Below, piece after piece: positions 28,559-40,012 of a DNA stretch of 64,000 bases. The DNA comes from Cepaea nemoralis (lineage: Eukaryota > Mollusca > Gastropoda > Stylommatophora > Helicidae): assembly GCA_014155875.1 (NCBI GenBank), contig JACEFZ010016152.1, forward strand, positions 318,001 to 382,000, in the 5' to 3' direction. A program made the position numbers and the translations under genes. A model generated the notes under the pieces. The model searched no databases. It was not told where the DNA came from and saw only the letters and a program-made list of their open reading frames with translations. Each line of letters opens with the position of its first letter. The first letter of the stretch is position 1.

Positions 28559-28919
28559 TGAAATACTTTGGGTAGATTTTTAATTCAAAATTTTGCCCGG
28601 GCAGCACCATTAGGCTACTCTTTTTCGATTTTCCAACTGCCAAGGGATTTTTTACGTGCGCAACAATACACACGGTCGTCCGATCTCACTACCCAGAGAC
28701 CAGGGGAAATTTTATTACTGGAAGTCCAGGTGGATTTTTTAAATAAATACCGGTCCTCACCGGGGCCTGAACCTGGGACCTCCAGCACTCTAGGCGGACA
28801 CCATACCTCAAGACCACTCAGCCCCCTCAATAATATTTCAATAATAATTTTTCAATAATAATAATAAAAATTTCAATATAATTCAATAATATGGTCAGAG
28901 AGTTTTATGTTTCAGTATG

Positions 28920-29270
28920 TTTTTTTATGGCTGTGGAAATGTGGTTTCTGAGGAGAATGCAAAGAATAGCATGGACAGATAGAAAAACCAATGACCAAGT
29001 ACTACAGGAGACAAATGAAAATCGTAAATTGATTAGAGAAATTAGACGTAGACAGTCAAAATTTTTTGGTTATATTATGAGAAGAAATGAATTGTAAAAC
29101 TTGGTGACAACTGGCAAGATCGAAGGGAAGAGACCAAGGGGAAGACCTAGAAGCAAATACCTGGATGGCTTGGCCACATGGCATGGTCGAGACAGGAACA
29201 CTGAGCTGATCCACGACTCTGGTGATCAAGTGAAATGGCAAGTCATGATCGCACATGATGGATGGATGTT
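28920..29270 (+). pseudogene. LINE-E3: C-terminal tail fragment
   Basis: VEMWFLRRMQRIAW, then GKIEGKRPRGRPR, then a GATG tail at about 29,255-29,268. One stop (TAA at 29,096). Same family as LINE-E1 but a different subfamily. It sits inside the Tc1 element. Confidence 0.7.
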
Positions 29271-29844
29271 TCCCGGGATTATCATGAACCTGAAACAAGT
29301 TATTGTCAAAAATGTTTTGACCTTGACCTCTTTCATGACCTCACGAATCATGAGGTGAGTACAATTCAGGTAACCACAAGAAGTTAATGACCAGATGGAC
29401 ACAGTCGATAGGTTGACTGATGTCCAATCAGCAAATGTCTTTTATGAAAGTAACACCATAATTGTTGCGTTTCATTTTTTTTAACAGTATATATCGTGTT
29501 TTGTGAGTAGGTTTTTATTTCCTATATGTATAGTGAAATGTGACCTAGAAAGAAAACACAACAAAATGAACACATATTACCAAACTGATACCATTCCATA
29601 TGTTTGTTTGTTTACGTTTTGGATAACTTGACCTGGAATATCAAAATACAACCAAAAGCACATGCAACATAACGCTTGCAAGACAGGCTTAATCAATATC
29701 AACACTGTTGGTTGGCTTTTTTGTTTGTTAAAATGAAAGTTTAATGACAGTGACATTTCATGTTTAGGTTACATAAAGTATGAGATGTGCACAAAACTAT
29801 TCTCATATGGGAACACAAACATCATTAACTACATTGTAGGTAGA

Positions 29845-30085
29845 GTCATAAAAGTCAAGAGAATTTTCTTCATTGCACTTGGTTTTAACCCATATGGCTC
29901 TGTCTCTGTTCAAGAGACGGCCTTCTGAAAGCTTCGCACAAAACACAAACGCTGTAGCTCTATCGATGACCCCCAGGGGTCTCCGAGAAAAATGCATTCG
30001 TGAACCCAAAGGTAGCTCGGAATCGAACCCATGATCTTCGGAGCGCGAGGCAGATGGCTTAACTATTCGACACGGAGACTTCCCA
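29845..30085 (-). mobile_element. SINE2a: tRNA-derived SINE
   Basis: Minus strand begins with a tRNA-like head ending in a perfect B box, ggttcgattcc (about 30,017-30,027). TSD aggtaga at 29,838-29,844 and 30,086-30,092. Unit 3 holds the empty site (tgtaggtatagtatggacc near 59,865-59,885). A second copy is SINE2b. Confidence 0.82.
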
Positions 30086-30168
30086 AGGTAGATAGAGTAT
30101 GGACCTCCAAGTATGTTGTAGTATACATTCAAAATACAAACACCTAAAATCGTAACAAGTGGGGTCTT

Positions 30169-31410
30169 ATGTGGAGATATGCTAATTCAATCCTCTCAGC
30201 GATTGATTATGGACTAGGACGACTCACTGTCTCAAAGAGTCAGCTGGTGAGATTGGAGCGCATACAGAATGAGGCTATGCGGGTCATTCTGGGATGCACC
30301 AGAGACACCGCAGTGGTGTGTATACGTTACATCCTTGGTTTGCCGACTGTTGCTGGTAGGCTCAAGGTGATGCAGGCGAAAGCATACCTCAGAGTAGCTG
30401 CAGACACAGACCACCCACTGCATGAGGCGCTGGACGCAGTTAAGGGTCAGCGACTGATAAGAGGGAAATCATGGATGGCTCAGGCAGAGGATACGATCAG
30501 ATAGGTGTTCCCCTTGGAGAACATTAGGAGAGGAGTGGGTCAGAGTGCCAGCGGAGCAGTCAGACTTGTGCAGAGTTATAATCACATTGTGCAGGGAGTG
30601 GCCACAGAAGTGGAAATCCAGCAACTAATTCAGGATAATGCTCGCCCGGGTGATGTGATTATCTACACAGATGGTTCGGTGTTGAGAGGTAGTAAAGTGC
30701 CAGGGGTTTCTTGGCAAAGGCTAATGGTCAACTTTTGGTGCAGGAGACCTTGGCATATGATACCACAACATCTAGCTTAAGAATGGAGGTGGAGGCAGTA
30801 AAGTGCCAGGGGTTTCTTGGCAAAGGCTAATGGTCAACTTTTGGTGCAGGAGACCTTGGCATATGATACCACAACATCTAGCTTAAGAATGGAGGTGGAG
30901 GCAGTCAGTGCAGCTCTCCGCTGGATGGAGAATATGATACACACACACATCGTGATTGTAACTGACTCAGAAAGCATGCTGAGTAGGGTCAGGACAGACA
31001 AGCTTCGTGCCGAGTGGCTTGCTTCGCTTCGGAAGTCATGTGTGGCAAGCATCGTCTGGATCTTTTCTCTGGGGCATGCTGGTGTGCTGGGGAATGAACA
31101 GGCAGACAGATTGGCTGGCTCTGCAAAACTTGGTGGAGTATTGATGCATGATAAGGCAGACGTGGTTGCGGCCTTGTGGGAGCACGTGTACACCACGGAG
31201 GAGCAAATGGATCACCATGGTCTGGCAAGAACGCGACAGCGTGGAGTGACGAGGGGATCTGGCCGATGCTCGACGCTTAGAGGAAAGGCGAGACGCACAT
31301 ATAATCAGATTGCTACTGGTACTATTGGGGTTGGAACTCTTCGCTGGCTTCTGAGGATGGGGATGGAGCACTTATGGGATTGCCCCGAATGCTGTGATGT
31401 CGGTTCCTAA
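30169..31410 (+). pseudogene. LINE-B1 RT thumb and RNase H fragments
   Basis: First frame: LERIQNEAMRVILGCTRDTA, like LINE-A. Then DVIIYTDGSVL (RNase H first Asp). After the 106-bp duplication: RMEVEAVSAALRW, IVTDSESM, LGHAGVLGNEQADRLA. The four catalytic acidic positions are visible but split across frames. The first few codons are target-site sequence, not element. Confidence 0.8.
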
Positions 31411-31421
31411 ATCAATCAATC
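30190..31421 (+). mobile_element. LINE-B1: 5'-truncated RNase H LINE
   Basis: TSD ctaattca at 30,182-30,189 and 31,422-31,429; empty site in unit 3 near 59,961. It carries the RT thumb and RNase H, and ends CPECCDVGS then an AATC-repeat tail. Defects: an in-frame TAG at 30,502-30,504 and a 106-bp tandem duplication (30,691-30,796 repeated at 30,797-30,902) that shifts the frame inside RNase H. Confidence 0.88.
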
Positions 31422-31478
31422 CTAATTCACAATCAGAGTACATAACTACCTTGTGTAATTACTATATGTATATATTTA

Positions 31479-33078
31479 CAGTGAAACCTCGGTTTTTGTT
31501 GATTTCGGTTGTTGTCGATTTTTTCCGCGAAAAATTTGTCTCCGTTTTCGTCAGTTGCCTCGGATTTTGCTGACGTGCCCACTTAGCCTCACTGCTAATT
31601 GTGAGCAAAACAAAGGAACTCACATGCTCTTCTGCTCAGTTTGGTGTTGTTTCTCGTGATGTGAGCATCACTTGCTAATACGAGAGGAGGTCAATAAGGA
31701 AGCCACAAATGGCTGTAGAAAAAAGAACTAAATATGATAACTTGAAACCAGTTTATTTTTATACATACATTGTCCCTTTATTTCTCAACATATGCTGTAT
31801 AGAACTGCATACTCTGTTTTCTAAACCACGTTTTCACTTCACATTCAACTTCGGCGTTATTCGCGAAATGTCTCCCGCCAAGGTGGGTTTTCAGTGTTTA
31901 TGCTGACAAATGTTTGTCCCGTAAAGCCGTGCATAGCTGAGTAGAAAACATTACGAGGGTGAGTCAATAAGTAAGTAACAGTTCTGTGGAATGGCATTGT
32001 AAATAAAAACAGTGCACGCAGTTCTATGCAGCCTGTTTGGGAGGACTGATAAAACGATGGGATAAGTGCATCAATGTTGGTGGAAATTATGTTGAGAAAT
32101 AAAGGGACAATGTATGTATAAAAATAAACTGGTTTCAAATTGTTATCATATTTAGTTATTTTTCTACAGCAATTTGTGGCTTACTTATTAACTTACCCTC
32201 ATAAGTTAACCCTTTCCCTTTTAGCTCCATCATGGGAACAAAGAAAGTTTCCAGAGCCAGCAGCCCTTCGAAGAAGAAAGCCAGAAACACGATCGAGTTG
32301 AAGAAGGAAATCATTTAAAAATATGAGAGCTGCATTAAGATTGCTGAAATCTGCCGCATGTATGGGAAGTCGCCATCCTTTGATAAGTTCCGTTGTGGCG
32401 AAATACAGGGGACTAATGTAGCGAAAGGCAAGTATGTGCTATCAAAACAGAGATCGCAAACAACTGAAGATGTCAAACAGTTATTATTAATTTGGATAAA
32501 TTAAAAACAATTAGATTGTGATTCTGTTTTGGAGACAATCATATGTGAAAAGGCCAGAATGTTGTATGCCGTTCTCAGAAAATGCCTGGGACGAGTGCTA
32601 GTGTATTTAGTGATTTTAAGGCCAGCAGAGGATGGTTTTAAAAATTCAAGAGGTGCACTGGCATACAAAAGACAAGAAGACCAAGAAGGGAATTGACCCC
32701 AGATAGTGCCTTGATACCTAATGGTCCTTATGGAGGGGGATTCCCCTTCCAAATAATAAAATCTGCACCTCTCTCTCCCCTCGCCATTTTCCATACGCCA
32801 AGAAATCTTCAGAAAGGTAAATGCCATGTTAAATGTTCATTTATTCTTTACAGTAGTCTTTTATATTCATTTTATATTAATTTCTTATTGTTTTTTAGTA
32901 TTAAACACTTTTTTATTCTCTGGAAAATGTGTTTTTGGTATATATTTTGGAGTGTCTAGAACGAATTAATTGGATGTACGCTGGTTCATATGGAAATAAA
33001 TGCCTCGGTTTTCGTAAGTTTCAGATTTTGCCGATTGTTTTCGGGCGGATTATTGACGAAAACCGAGGCTCCATTGTG
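31479..33078 (+). mobile_element. Pogo/Tigger-like DNA transposon
   Basis: Terminal inverted repeats cagtgaaacctcgg (31,479) and the inverse of cacaatggagcctcgg (33,078), with TA on both sides. Inside, 32,235-32,400 encodes a broken Lys-rich N-terminus with IAEICRMYGKSPS, and about 32,590-32,650 encodes SVFSDFKASRGWF. Both are hallmarks of the CENP-B-type DNA-binding domains of pogo transposases. The DDE domain is gone. Unit 3 lacks it (59,998-60,025). Confidence 0.82.
31680..32205. mobile_element. Palindromic mariner derivative inside Tigger
   Basis: The two outer ends are long inverted repeats: 31,680-31,790 (acgagaggaggtcaataagg onward) pairs with about 32,090-32,205 read backward, over more than 100 bp. 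A third mariner end, acgagggtgagtcaataagt, lies in the middle at 31,952-31,971. The arms contain the transposase C-terminal coding region seen at 20.5 kb. Probably two mariner 3' halves joined head to head. Confidence 0.78.
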
Positions 33079-33101
33079 TATAATATATATGTTGACGATT
33101 T

Positions 33102-33227
<126 letters not shown>

Positions 33228-33229
33228 TA

Positions 33230-33787
33230 CACACGAGGGGGCTTCAAATGAAAACCTTTAAAGTGTGATAGAAATTACAATAACCTTGCCATTGTTTTGT
33301 AACCTGTCAGTATTGTTGTTAAGGATGTTAAGAGTGTTCAGCACATGACATCATGATGCAGATGAGCATGTTGATGTCTTAAGGACAGTTTAAATATGGC
33401 TATCCCACTTTTTACATGCACCAAAGAGGAGCAGCATTCTATTATTCGTTTTTTCATCAGTGAAGGAGTGAAACCTATAGAAATTCATTGATCAATGAAG
33501 ATCCACTATAGTGATGCATGCCTGTCAGTCCAGCAAGAGTATGAGTGAAGTAGAAAGTTTCAAGACAGCATGACTTCTGTAACAGACTGTTCACGATTGG
33601 GTCAAGAACACTGAGTAGTGATCAAGAGAATCTTTTTTCTAAGGAATCCAAGCACTTTATCGGCGCTGAAAGATTTGCATTAAACGCAGTGTTGAGTTCA
33701 TTTAGAAAAAAACGATAATTTGTTCTTTACTTTCTCAGAACATTGTTTTTAAATAAACATTTAAGGTTTTCATTTGAAGCCCTCTTG
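33230..33787 (+). mobile_element. Mariner element, internally deleted
   Basis: Terminal inverted repeats: agggggcttcaaatgaaaac at about 33,236 and its inverse near 33,760-33,785, with TA outside. The plus strand from 33,396 encodes a decayed mariner N-terminus (TKEEQHSIIRFFISEGVKP). The catalytic half is missing. It is absent from unit 3. Confidence 0.83.
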
Positions 33788-33789
33788 TA

Positions 33790-34740
33790 TATATGTGTGT
33801 GTGTGTGCACTGACACTGTGCCGTCTTGACATTCAATAGTTTGTTACATTGTGCTTCAAACAAGGCATAAAAATTACAACCCATGTCAGTAGCAAATGTG
33901 ACTAAACACACCAATATGCGCAGTAAATGTTTTTCCACATCGGATGCATGTGAACACATGGTCATTTCCACTATCATGCACAATCTGGCATCCCACATGC
34001 TCATTATGTGACCTATCTGCATTCTTTTTCTCCTTTGTCTTTATCCCATTCCTGATCTTTTCTCTCTATGCAGCGTTATCTGCGGCAACTTGCTCTCAAG
34101 ATGCAATATCAATGCCTGTATTAGTCATGTCCTGCTTGCACACATCTTTGTATTGTAGTAGAGACCGACCCCGAGATCTTTTACTCGAAGGTAACTCACC
34201 AAAATAGATGTTGTTTGATATTCTGCCAGCATCCATTCTCCTAACGTGTCCTATCCATCTAAGTCTACGAAGACTGAACATGGAACACACCGTCACTCAT
34301 CTTAATCTTTCCAATACTTCAGTATTTCCGATTTTGTCTTGCCAAGTCAAATTAGGTCCTTGGGTTCCAGGGTCTGGCCACCACTCGTGGAGGCGAGGTC
34401 TCAGAGGTTTTGACAGTGAGCCGCCAGCGTCTGCAGCCTACCTTGTCCCAGACGTATTGGTTACCCATTCCTCTGGAAAACACAAGGCAAGGCCGAGAGA
34501 GGGAACATGTCGTTTGGGCACCACATGTTTCTCTGAAGCTCTGCCCAGGCATTGTGATGGAATTTTGGCCACATTCCAACTCACATACTTTGGTTTGTCA
34601 AGACTGCAAGGTGCCACTCACTTGCCAAGTATTCTTCGCAGACACCATGTATGAAAGCTGTTTAAACGTTTCCCTTGGTGTGAGTAAGTTGACCAGGCTT
34701 CACTGCCATAAAGAAGAGTACTAAGGACACAGGCTTGAAA
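33790..34740 (-). pseudogene. LINE-G2: 3' end of minus-strand LINE
   Basis: Matches the 3' untranslated part and C-terminus of LINE-G (46,610-47,270). The minus strand includes LRRLRWIGHVRRMDAGRI. It carries a 273-bp insertion at 34,348-34,620. Its end near 34,742-34,753 is the uninterrupted version of the site used by the LINE-B insertion at 47,283. Confidence 0.8.
34348..34620. mobile_element. Unidentified 273-bp insertion with 10-bp TSD
   Basis: Flanked by cttgccaagt at 34,338-34,347 and 34,621-34,630. LINE-G at 47,135-47,165 shows the site without it. No A/B boxes or terminal repeats were recognised. The minus strand is open for about 75 codons (34,352-34,579) with no recognised domain. 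Confidence 0.75.
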
Positions 34741-34930
34741 TAGACAAGTACTTTTGTTTTGGTAGTAAGTTTCCTGTTCTCCCATTTTTAAAAAGTCAAA
34801 ACCATGTTACATGCCTTGTCATATATTGAATATATCGTGCTTCTGCTGCCTGTCATCTCCAAATAGAACACAGACCCTCAACCAACTCACATCCAGCCCT
34901 CTGTAGACTTGTTCATGTAGTAGGCCTCTT

Positions 34931-35697
34931 TCAGTCCTGATGGACTATAGAGTTGTGCCGCTGGGGAAGTACCTGACAGCATCGCTGGTGACTGTGTAGT
35001 CTAATGCTAGAGTGACAATCTCTGTCACAGTTTCCGCATCTGTAAGACGAGGCAGGTCCCACAGTAAGTGACTGCATTTTAAGCCTGTGCCGCCTATCCT
35101 CAGTTTGTTGGATCAGATTGGGCTCAAAGAGCACCAGTCCGTTTCGTACATCTCTTCTCCAGGAACATCTGTCTGTTGCAACTCTTTCCCACGTGTCTGG
35201 ATCTATGCCAAGGGTTTTCGTATCTTGTTTACGCACATCCCTATATCGCAATTGGGGTCTTCCGGTTGGCCTCTTTCCGGTGGCTAGTTCTCCATATAGG
35301 AGATCTTTGGGAATACGTTCATCCTCCATTCGAGATACGTGGCCCAGCCACCAGAGGCGTCTCTGCTTGAGGAGGGAGTGCACTGTAGTAATATCTGCTC
35401 TTTCAAGCACATGTTTGTTATGTGGTCTTTCCATGTTATGCCCAGGATACGTCTCAGACATCTCATATGGAAGGAATTCAACTTCCTTTCCTGTCTTGAG
35501 TACAAGGTCCAGGATTCAGACCCATAGAGCAGTGTGCTAGCAACACAAGCTTTATATACTTGAACCTTTGTACGCTCTGTTAGTCTATTATTCTCCCAAA
35601 CTCTTTTAGCTAGCCTGGATAATGTTGTGGCTGTCTTTCCAATGCGTCTTTCAATTTCTGTCTCTAATGAAAGATTATCTGATATTGTCGACCCCAA
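34931..35697 (-). pseudogene. LINE-F post-RT tail with C2H2-like finger
   Basis: Two overlapping frames (35,284-35,697 and 34,931-35,461) with a frameshift near 35,380. The first has LLYGSESWTLYSRQERKLN and GITWKDHITN. The second has LWWLGHVSRMEDERIPK and ends in YRCGNCDRDCHSSIRLHSHQ, a C2H2-like zinc finger at the C-terminus. Confidence 0.75.
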
Positions 35698-36530
35698 CTG
35701 TGATTCGGGGTAGATTCTTTCAGCAAGAATGTGTAGCCTTTTAAGGATTACTCAAGCAAAAATCTTGCCTGTAATGCTGAGTAGGGAAATGCCGTGATAG
35801 TTGTTGCAGTCGCTTCAGTCACCTTTATTTTTATAAAGAGTAACGATATTTGCGTCTTTCATATCTTGTGGTACTGATTTTTCTTTCCAGCAGAGCTGAA
35901 ATATTACATACAGTTCTGGGATAATTGCTTCTGTGCTACATTCTTTGCATACATATCTTTTCCTGGTGCCTTGCCGGATTTGAGAATGTCTAGTGCTTCG
36001 CTGATTTCTGTGAGGCATGGTTCATTATCCAGGGCATGCATTGTGGACTGTTGATCGATGGCTTCCAGAGCTTCTTCTCTGACTGTTCACCACCAAGTAT
36101 AGCTCTGAGTAGTGTTATATCCTGTGAACCATTTGTTTCACTTGATCTTTTATGATTACATGATTACCCCCTCTGTTGATCGTAAAAGGGCCATCTTATT
36201 TTTTGATGGACTGACAGCTTGCTTGGTGCCCTCGTACATTCCTCTTATATTTCCAGTGTCTGCACAAGTTTGAATTTGAGCAGAGAGCTGTAGCCAGTAC
36301 CTGTTCGCAAATTGTCTTGCCATCTGTTGTACTCTATTTCTGCCCGTTCACAATGCCTGTAATGTTTTCTCTGAAGGTGATGTTTTATACACTGAGAATG
36401 CATTTCTCTTTATCTCCAGGACTGGGAGCATCTCTTCAGAGTGTGCTTCAAACCAGTCGGTTGACTTAGTTTGCTTCTTGCCAAATGTTGATAGAGCTGT
36501 ATTGTAGATGGTGTCGTGAAAATGACTCCA

Positions 36531-37421
36531 TCACTCGGTGGCAGTTCCATCTGTGGGACCAGGCAGAGTCTCCGCTAGAGCCTGCGTGAATGTGTTGACC
36601 TTCTCTTTGTTTTGGGTGCCGCTGGTGTCAATGCGTGGTCTTCCTTCTGTTCTGCTTCTGTAGATTTTCTTGGGCTTTATCTTCACCTTGCTGGAGATGA
36701 GTGAATGGTTGGTGTCGCATTCGGCACTATGATAGCTGGGAGTCAACCGTAGATCGCGGAGATTGCTGCGTTTAGTGAGCACCAGGTCGAGCTGGTGCCA
36801 GTTCTTTGATCTGGGGTGCCTCCATGACACCTTGTGTTGAGGTTTCGTGTTAAAGAAGGTGTCGATCACGCACAGATTGTGGTGGCTGCAGAATTCCGAG
36901 AGACATTGTCCATTGTCATTGATCTTCCCAACGCCAAACTGTCCTAGACATGAAGGCCAAGATTTGTGGTCGGAGCCAACACTGGCATTGAAATCCCCCA
37001 GGATAAAAAGATGTTTCTCTGGTGTTTCACTGACTTCTTTGCTAAGGTCGTCATAAAACTTGTCTTTAGATTCTGATGCTGCAGTTAGTGTTGGGGCGTA
37101 AACATTTATAATACAAACTGGGCCTGCCTCTGTCTGGAGTTGGAGCTTCAATATTCTTTCAGTGCCATCACTTGGTGGTATGATGGAATTGAACAGCTTG
37201 TTTCTGATAGCGAAGCCAACTCCATGCTCCCTGGTCTCTCCGCACGGCTTGCCATGCCAGTAGAAAGTGAAGTCCCTCTCCTTGATGCTTCCAGATTCTT
37301 GGAGTCTGGTCTCTTGCAGGGCGACAATGTCTATCCCCAGTCTTAGTAGTTCGTTATTTATCACTGCAGTTTTACGGGCATCCACAATCTCGTTTAGATC
37401 ATCTGAGATGCCAGGGGTCAT
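36531..37421 (-). pseudogene. LINE-F AP-type endonuclease domain
   Basis: About 296 open codons. Motifs of the exonuclease III-like fold: LQETRLQES, VYAPTLTAA, GDFNASVG (metal and catalytic residues), SWRHPRSKNWHQLDLVL, and YHSAECDTNHSLI, where the usual terminal SDH reads TNH. In life this nicks the target DNA. The upstream MTPGISDDLNE matches the usual start region, but the true start may be further 5'. It is the best preserved endonuclease in the window. Confidence 0.85.
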
Positions 37422-38269
37422 GGTTCTTACGTTTTATGTTCCCAGCCTTAGGGTTGGTTGTTTTGTTTTTTTCTTGTTGCAAGGTGTATAGATTGCGGTC
37501 CATGTTTCAGGATTTTCCCCTAAGCTCCACACACCCTCAGGAGCAGATGAACCGTGGCGAGACAACACCTTATTGACTGGGGGATGCCCAGCTTAGGCGG
37601 GCGGTAGCTGTCTAGTGAGATACGATGAGCTCTCCCACCGTCAGAAGCAACCCCTGGTGACTTGTTCTATACCAATCGAGCATTAAGACTTATAACCGGT
37701 AAATGCTGCTTCCCGTGTTGTGTCACCGCTTTATGCGATGCTGAAGTGACCTCTTCAGGGCACAAGCCTGGGCAATGAAAATCGGAGAACCAGCTGTTGC
37801 CCAGTAGCAAGTTCCCTCTCTCCACGTCACTGATGATGACCAAGGTAAAGGCAGTAGCCAATGCAACTTGGCATCGATGCTGTCGCAGGAGTTGCCAGAA
37901 CTTTGTTGTTTACAACTTGGAACTGCCTTAGGGACTCCATCTCCAGATTTGTCCTCAGGGTTTACTCCCGAAGCCTCTCCCACATGGGTATACCTGCAAG
38001 GCAGCGGAGGTTTGAGATTTAGAGTTCCCTCTTAGAAGAGATACCAACCAAGGCTGACGAGCCTCCTCTGCCCGGGAATCAATAAGGAGGGAAGTCTACC
38101 ATTCTTCCTTCTTGGCAGTGACCATACTGATCGGATGACCGTAGCCATTGTCTCTACTGAGAGATCCTCTGCCCATCGTCTTTGACTTGAAACCATAACT
38201 AACAACTATCTGTCAGCTGCTCCCAAGTCCAATCCACCACCTACTCACATGGCTTCACGTTACCCTGTT

Positions 38270-38285
38270 GGGGGGGGGGGGGGGG
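38270..38285 (+). repeat. G16 homopolymer in LINE-F leader
   Basis: Sixteen G in a row. Other long G runs are at 53,671-53,692 and near 63,343-63,366. Confidence 0.95.
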
Positions 38286-38689
38286 CTAAACGGGTACTCC
38301 ACCTTGCCCAAGGGTGTCCCGTAGGCTAGCGGAAGGAAGGAGGCACCTTACTTCTCCTTTGATAGGGGGTACCCCTACCCCTGCTACCCTAAGACTTGTT
38401 CATGAATGGTTGGATATTGCTACGGTTGTCTACATGATGAGGTAGCCAGTCTCATGCCAACCCTCCTTAGTTGCCTCTTGCAACCTGCATGGTGTGTTAC
38501 AGTGTTACTATTCCTTGCTTCTCTTATAGATCCAGGTAACACACTGGCATGTGTAGTGCTAACCCCATATTTTTATAGATTGATCGCCACTTGATAGGTG
38601 ATGTGGTCAGTATCTTGCTGGCCACATTAGTTTTCAGAATGTTTCCGAACCGAGGTACACAGTCTCTGGTGCTATTGACTGTTGCAAAA

Positions 38690-39130
38690 TGAAAAGGTAC
38701 TGCAGTCTGGGAAATTGTCAGTACTGCAGAAACTACTCTCTGAACTAGGCAGTCAATGTAAGGTTACCATACAGGGTATACCATCTCACTGTGGAGTATC
38801 TGGAAATGAGAGAGCTGATTGACCAGCTAACGAAGGAGCAACACAGGAACAATTTGATATGCTTGTTGCAAACACTACAAGAATTTACAATGAATAAATC
38901 ACCAAAACACGAGAAGTAGAGTCGGCAAGGTCTACTAGAACTAGATCACAAATAAAATGGACGTTGTGGCCAAAGCCTTCATCAGCACACTAACAACAAA
39001 CCCACACAGATACAACTACATGAAAATTTATATATAAAAGTGACTCATCTGTTCCCTTGTTGTGGACTTGACACATGTGTGATTGACCACTGCATGTATT
39101 ATTACAATGCAGCTAGAATTTAGAATTCCA
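38690..39130 (+). pseudogene. RNase H LINE relic of another family
   Basis: The plus strand near 38,765-38,840 reads VTIQGIPSHCGVSGNERAD, the C-terminal RNase H signature. Stops and shifts surround it. Confidence 0.6.
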
Positions 39131-39539
39131 AGTCTACTTTCTTGACATGCCTCAATTTAGTATCACTGGCTTTAACATTTATACTGAATCAGTTTCTGTT
39201 ACTCACTGTATAAGGAAAACAAATCAGGTGGTGACATACACAAGACTATTGTACATAAAATAAACATGGCTTCCCCGTCTGATTATATTTTCTTTGTCCC
39301 CAGCTTGGCTTCTCGTAACTGCCTAACCTCGTTCTCATGGAAGTGAGATACCGCAGACTGTTCAGCGAGCTGGGGATGTATATTAAAGCAGATCATTAAA
39401 CTCACTTTGTAGGAATAAGATCACCATACATTTGTAATATTTTTTTTAAGTGGTTTTTAAAAAAAATAGAACTTGTGTTAGAACTATCACAGTTTCGTTT
39501 GAAAGCCTACTTTTTTTTTCTTCTTTGTTGCGTATCCCT

Positions 39540-39780
39540 TACAGGACGTTGCAGTCAACACCAGCATTTTTCAACTGCTGTTTATGTACTAGGCAAGTGT
39601 TACATTCAGTAGTTTGCCATTGCTTTCTGAATGACCGGCTCCCATACCAACACGTTATAATACAATGCAACACCGTCTGCTGCACAATTCGGTCGCGGCT
39701 GAGCTTCGACCGCCTGGTACCCGGTTCATGAACCATGTTCACAAGCCTTTAGCCACGAAGCCGGTTCACGAAGCCTACTT
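39540..39780 (-). mobile_element. SINE4 copy
   Basis: Shares gtagtttgccattgctttct and neighbouring sequence with 41,690-41,730, 43,395-43,425 and, inverted, 44,300-44,335. A ggtcgaagctc stretch (minus) near 39,700 resembles a B box. Probably tRNA-derived. Confidence 0.6.
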
Positions 39781-39794
39781 TAAGTCGTGTTAAA

Positions 39795-40012
39795 CAGGTA
39801 TTACACTGACCAGTTATCCCACTGACCACGTAGCACACTGACCAAGTATCACACTGACCAAATTTACCACTGACAAGGCATCCCATTGACCAGGTAGCCC
39901 ACTGATCAAATTTACCACTGACAAGGCATCCCACTGACCAGGTATCACACTGATCAAATTTACCACTGACCAATTATCCCATTGACCAGTGTTACACTAA
40001 TCAGATTCCACA
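39795..40012 (+). repeat. 16-bp minisatellite
   Basis: About 13 units of the pattern accaagtatcacactg with internal variants (accaaatttaccactg, acaaggcatcccactg) in a higher-order alternation. Confidence 0.9.

Larger units (their letters stand above)
26640..28826 (-). mobile_element. SINE1b, split by LINE-D
   Basis: Left part 26,640-26,784 and right part 28,558-28,826 together match SINE1a from end to end (shared cgaggatcctgaaatacttt and gtagatttttaa). The gap is LINE-D with its TSD. The SINE lies inside the Tc1 element. Confidence 0.85.
26104..29489 (-). mobile_element. Tc1-like DNA transposon, swollen by nested insertions
   Basis: Ends are tactgttcaaaaaaaagaaa at 26,104 and the inverted ttgcgtttcattttttttaa followed by cagta at 29,489, forming terminal inverted repeats. 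TA dinucleotides lie on each side. Unit 3 has the uninterrupted site at about 59,537-59,550. Inside are a transposase fragment (26,142-26,486), SINE1b, LINE-D within that SINE, and LINE-E3, so the original element was about 1 kb or less of the present 3.4 kb. Confidence 0.83.
34870..38395 (-). mobile_element. LINE-F: long minus-strand LINE with RT core deleted
   Basis: Holds, from its 5' end (right) to its 3' end, a leader (about 37,450-38,395), an APE endonuclease (36,531-37,421), a linker, the RT N-terminus (about 35,700-36,050), then a jump from PESQ directly to LGSTISDN, removing RT motifs A-C. The post-RT tail and a C2H2-like finger follow (34,931-35,697). Related to LINE-G and LINE-H. 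Confidence 0.8.

Noticed and set aside
38406..38594. Short Cys/Leu-rich frame
   Set aside because: Beside the LINE-F leader, with no domain and no coding context.
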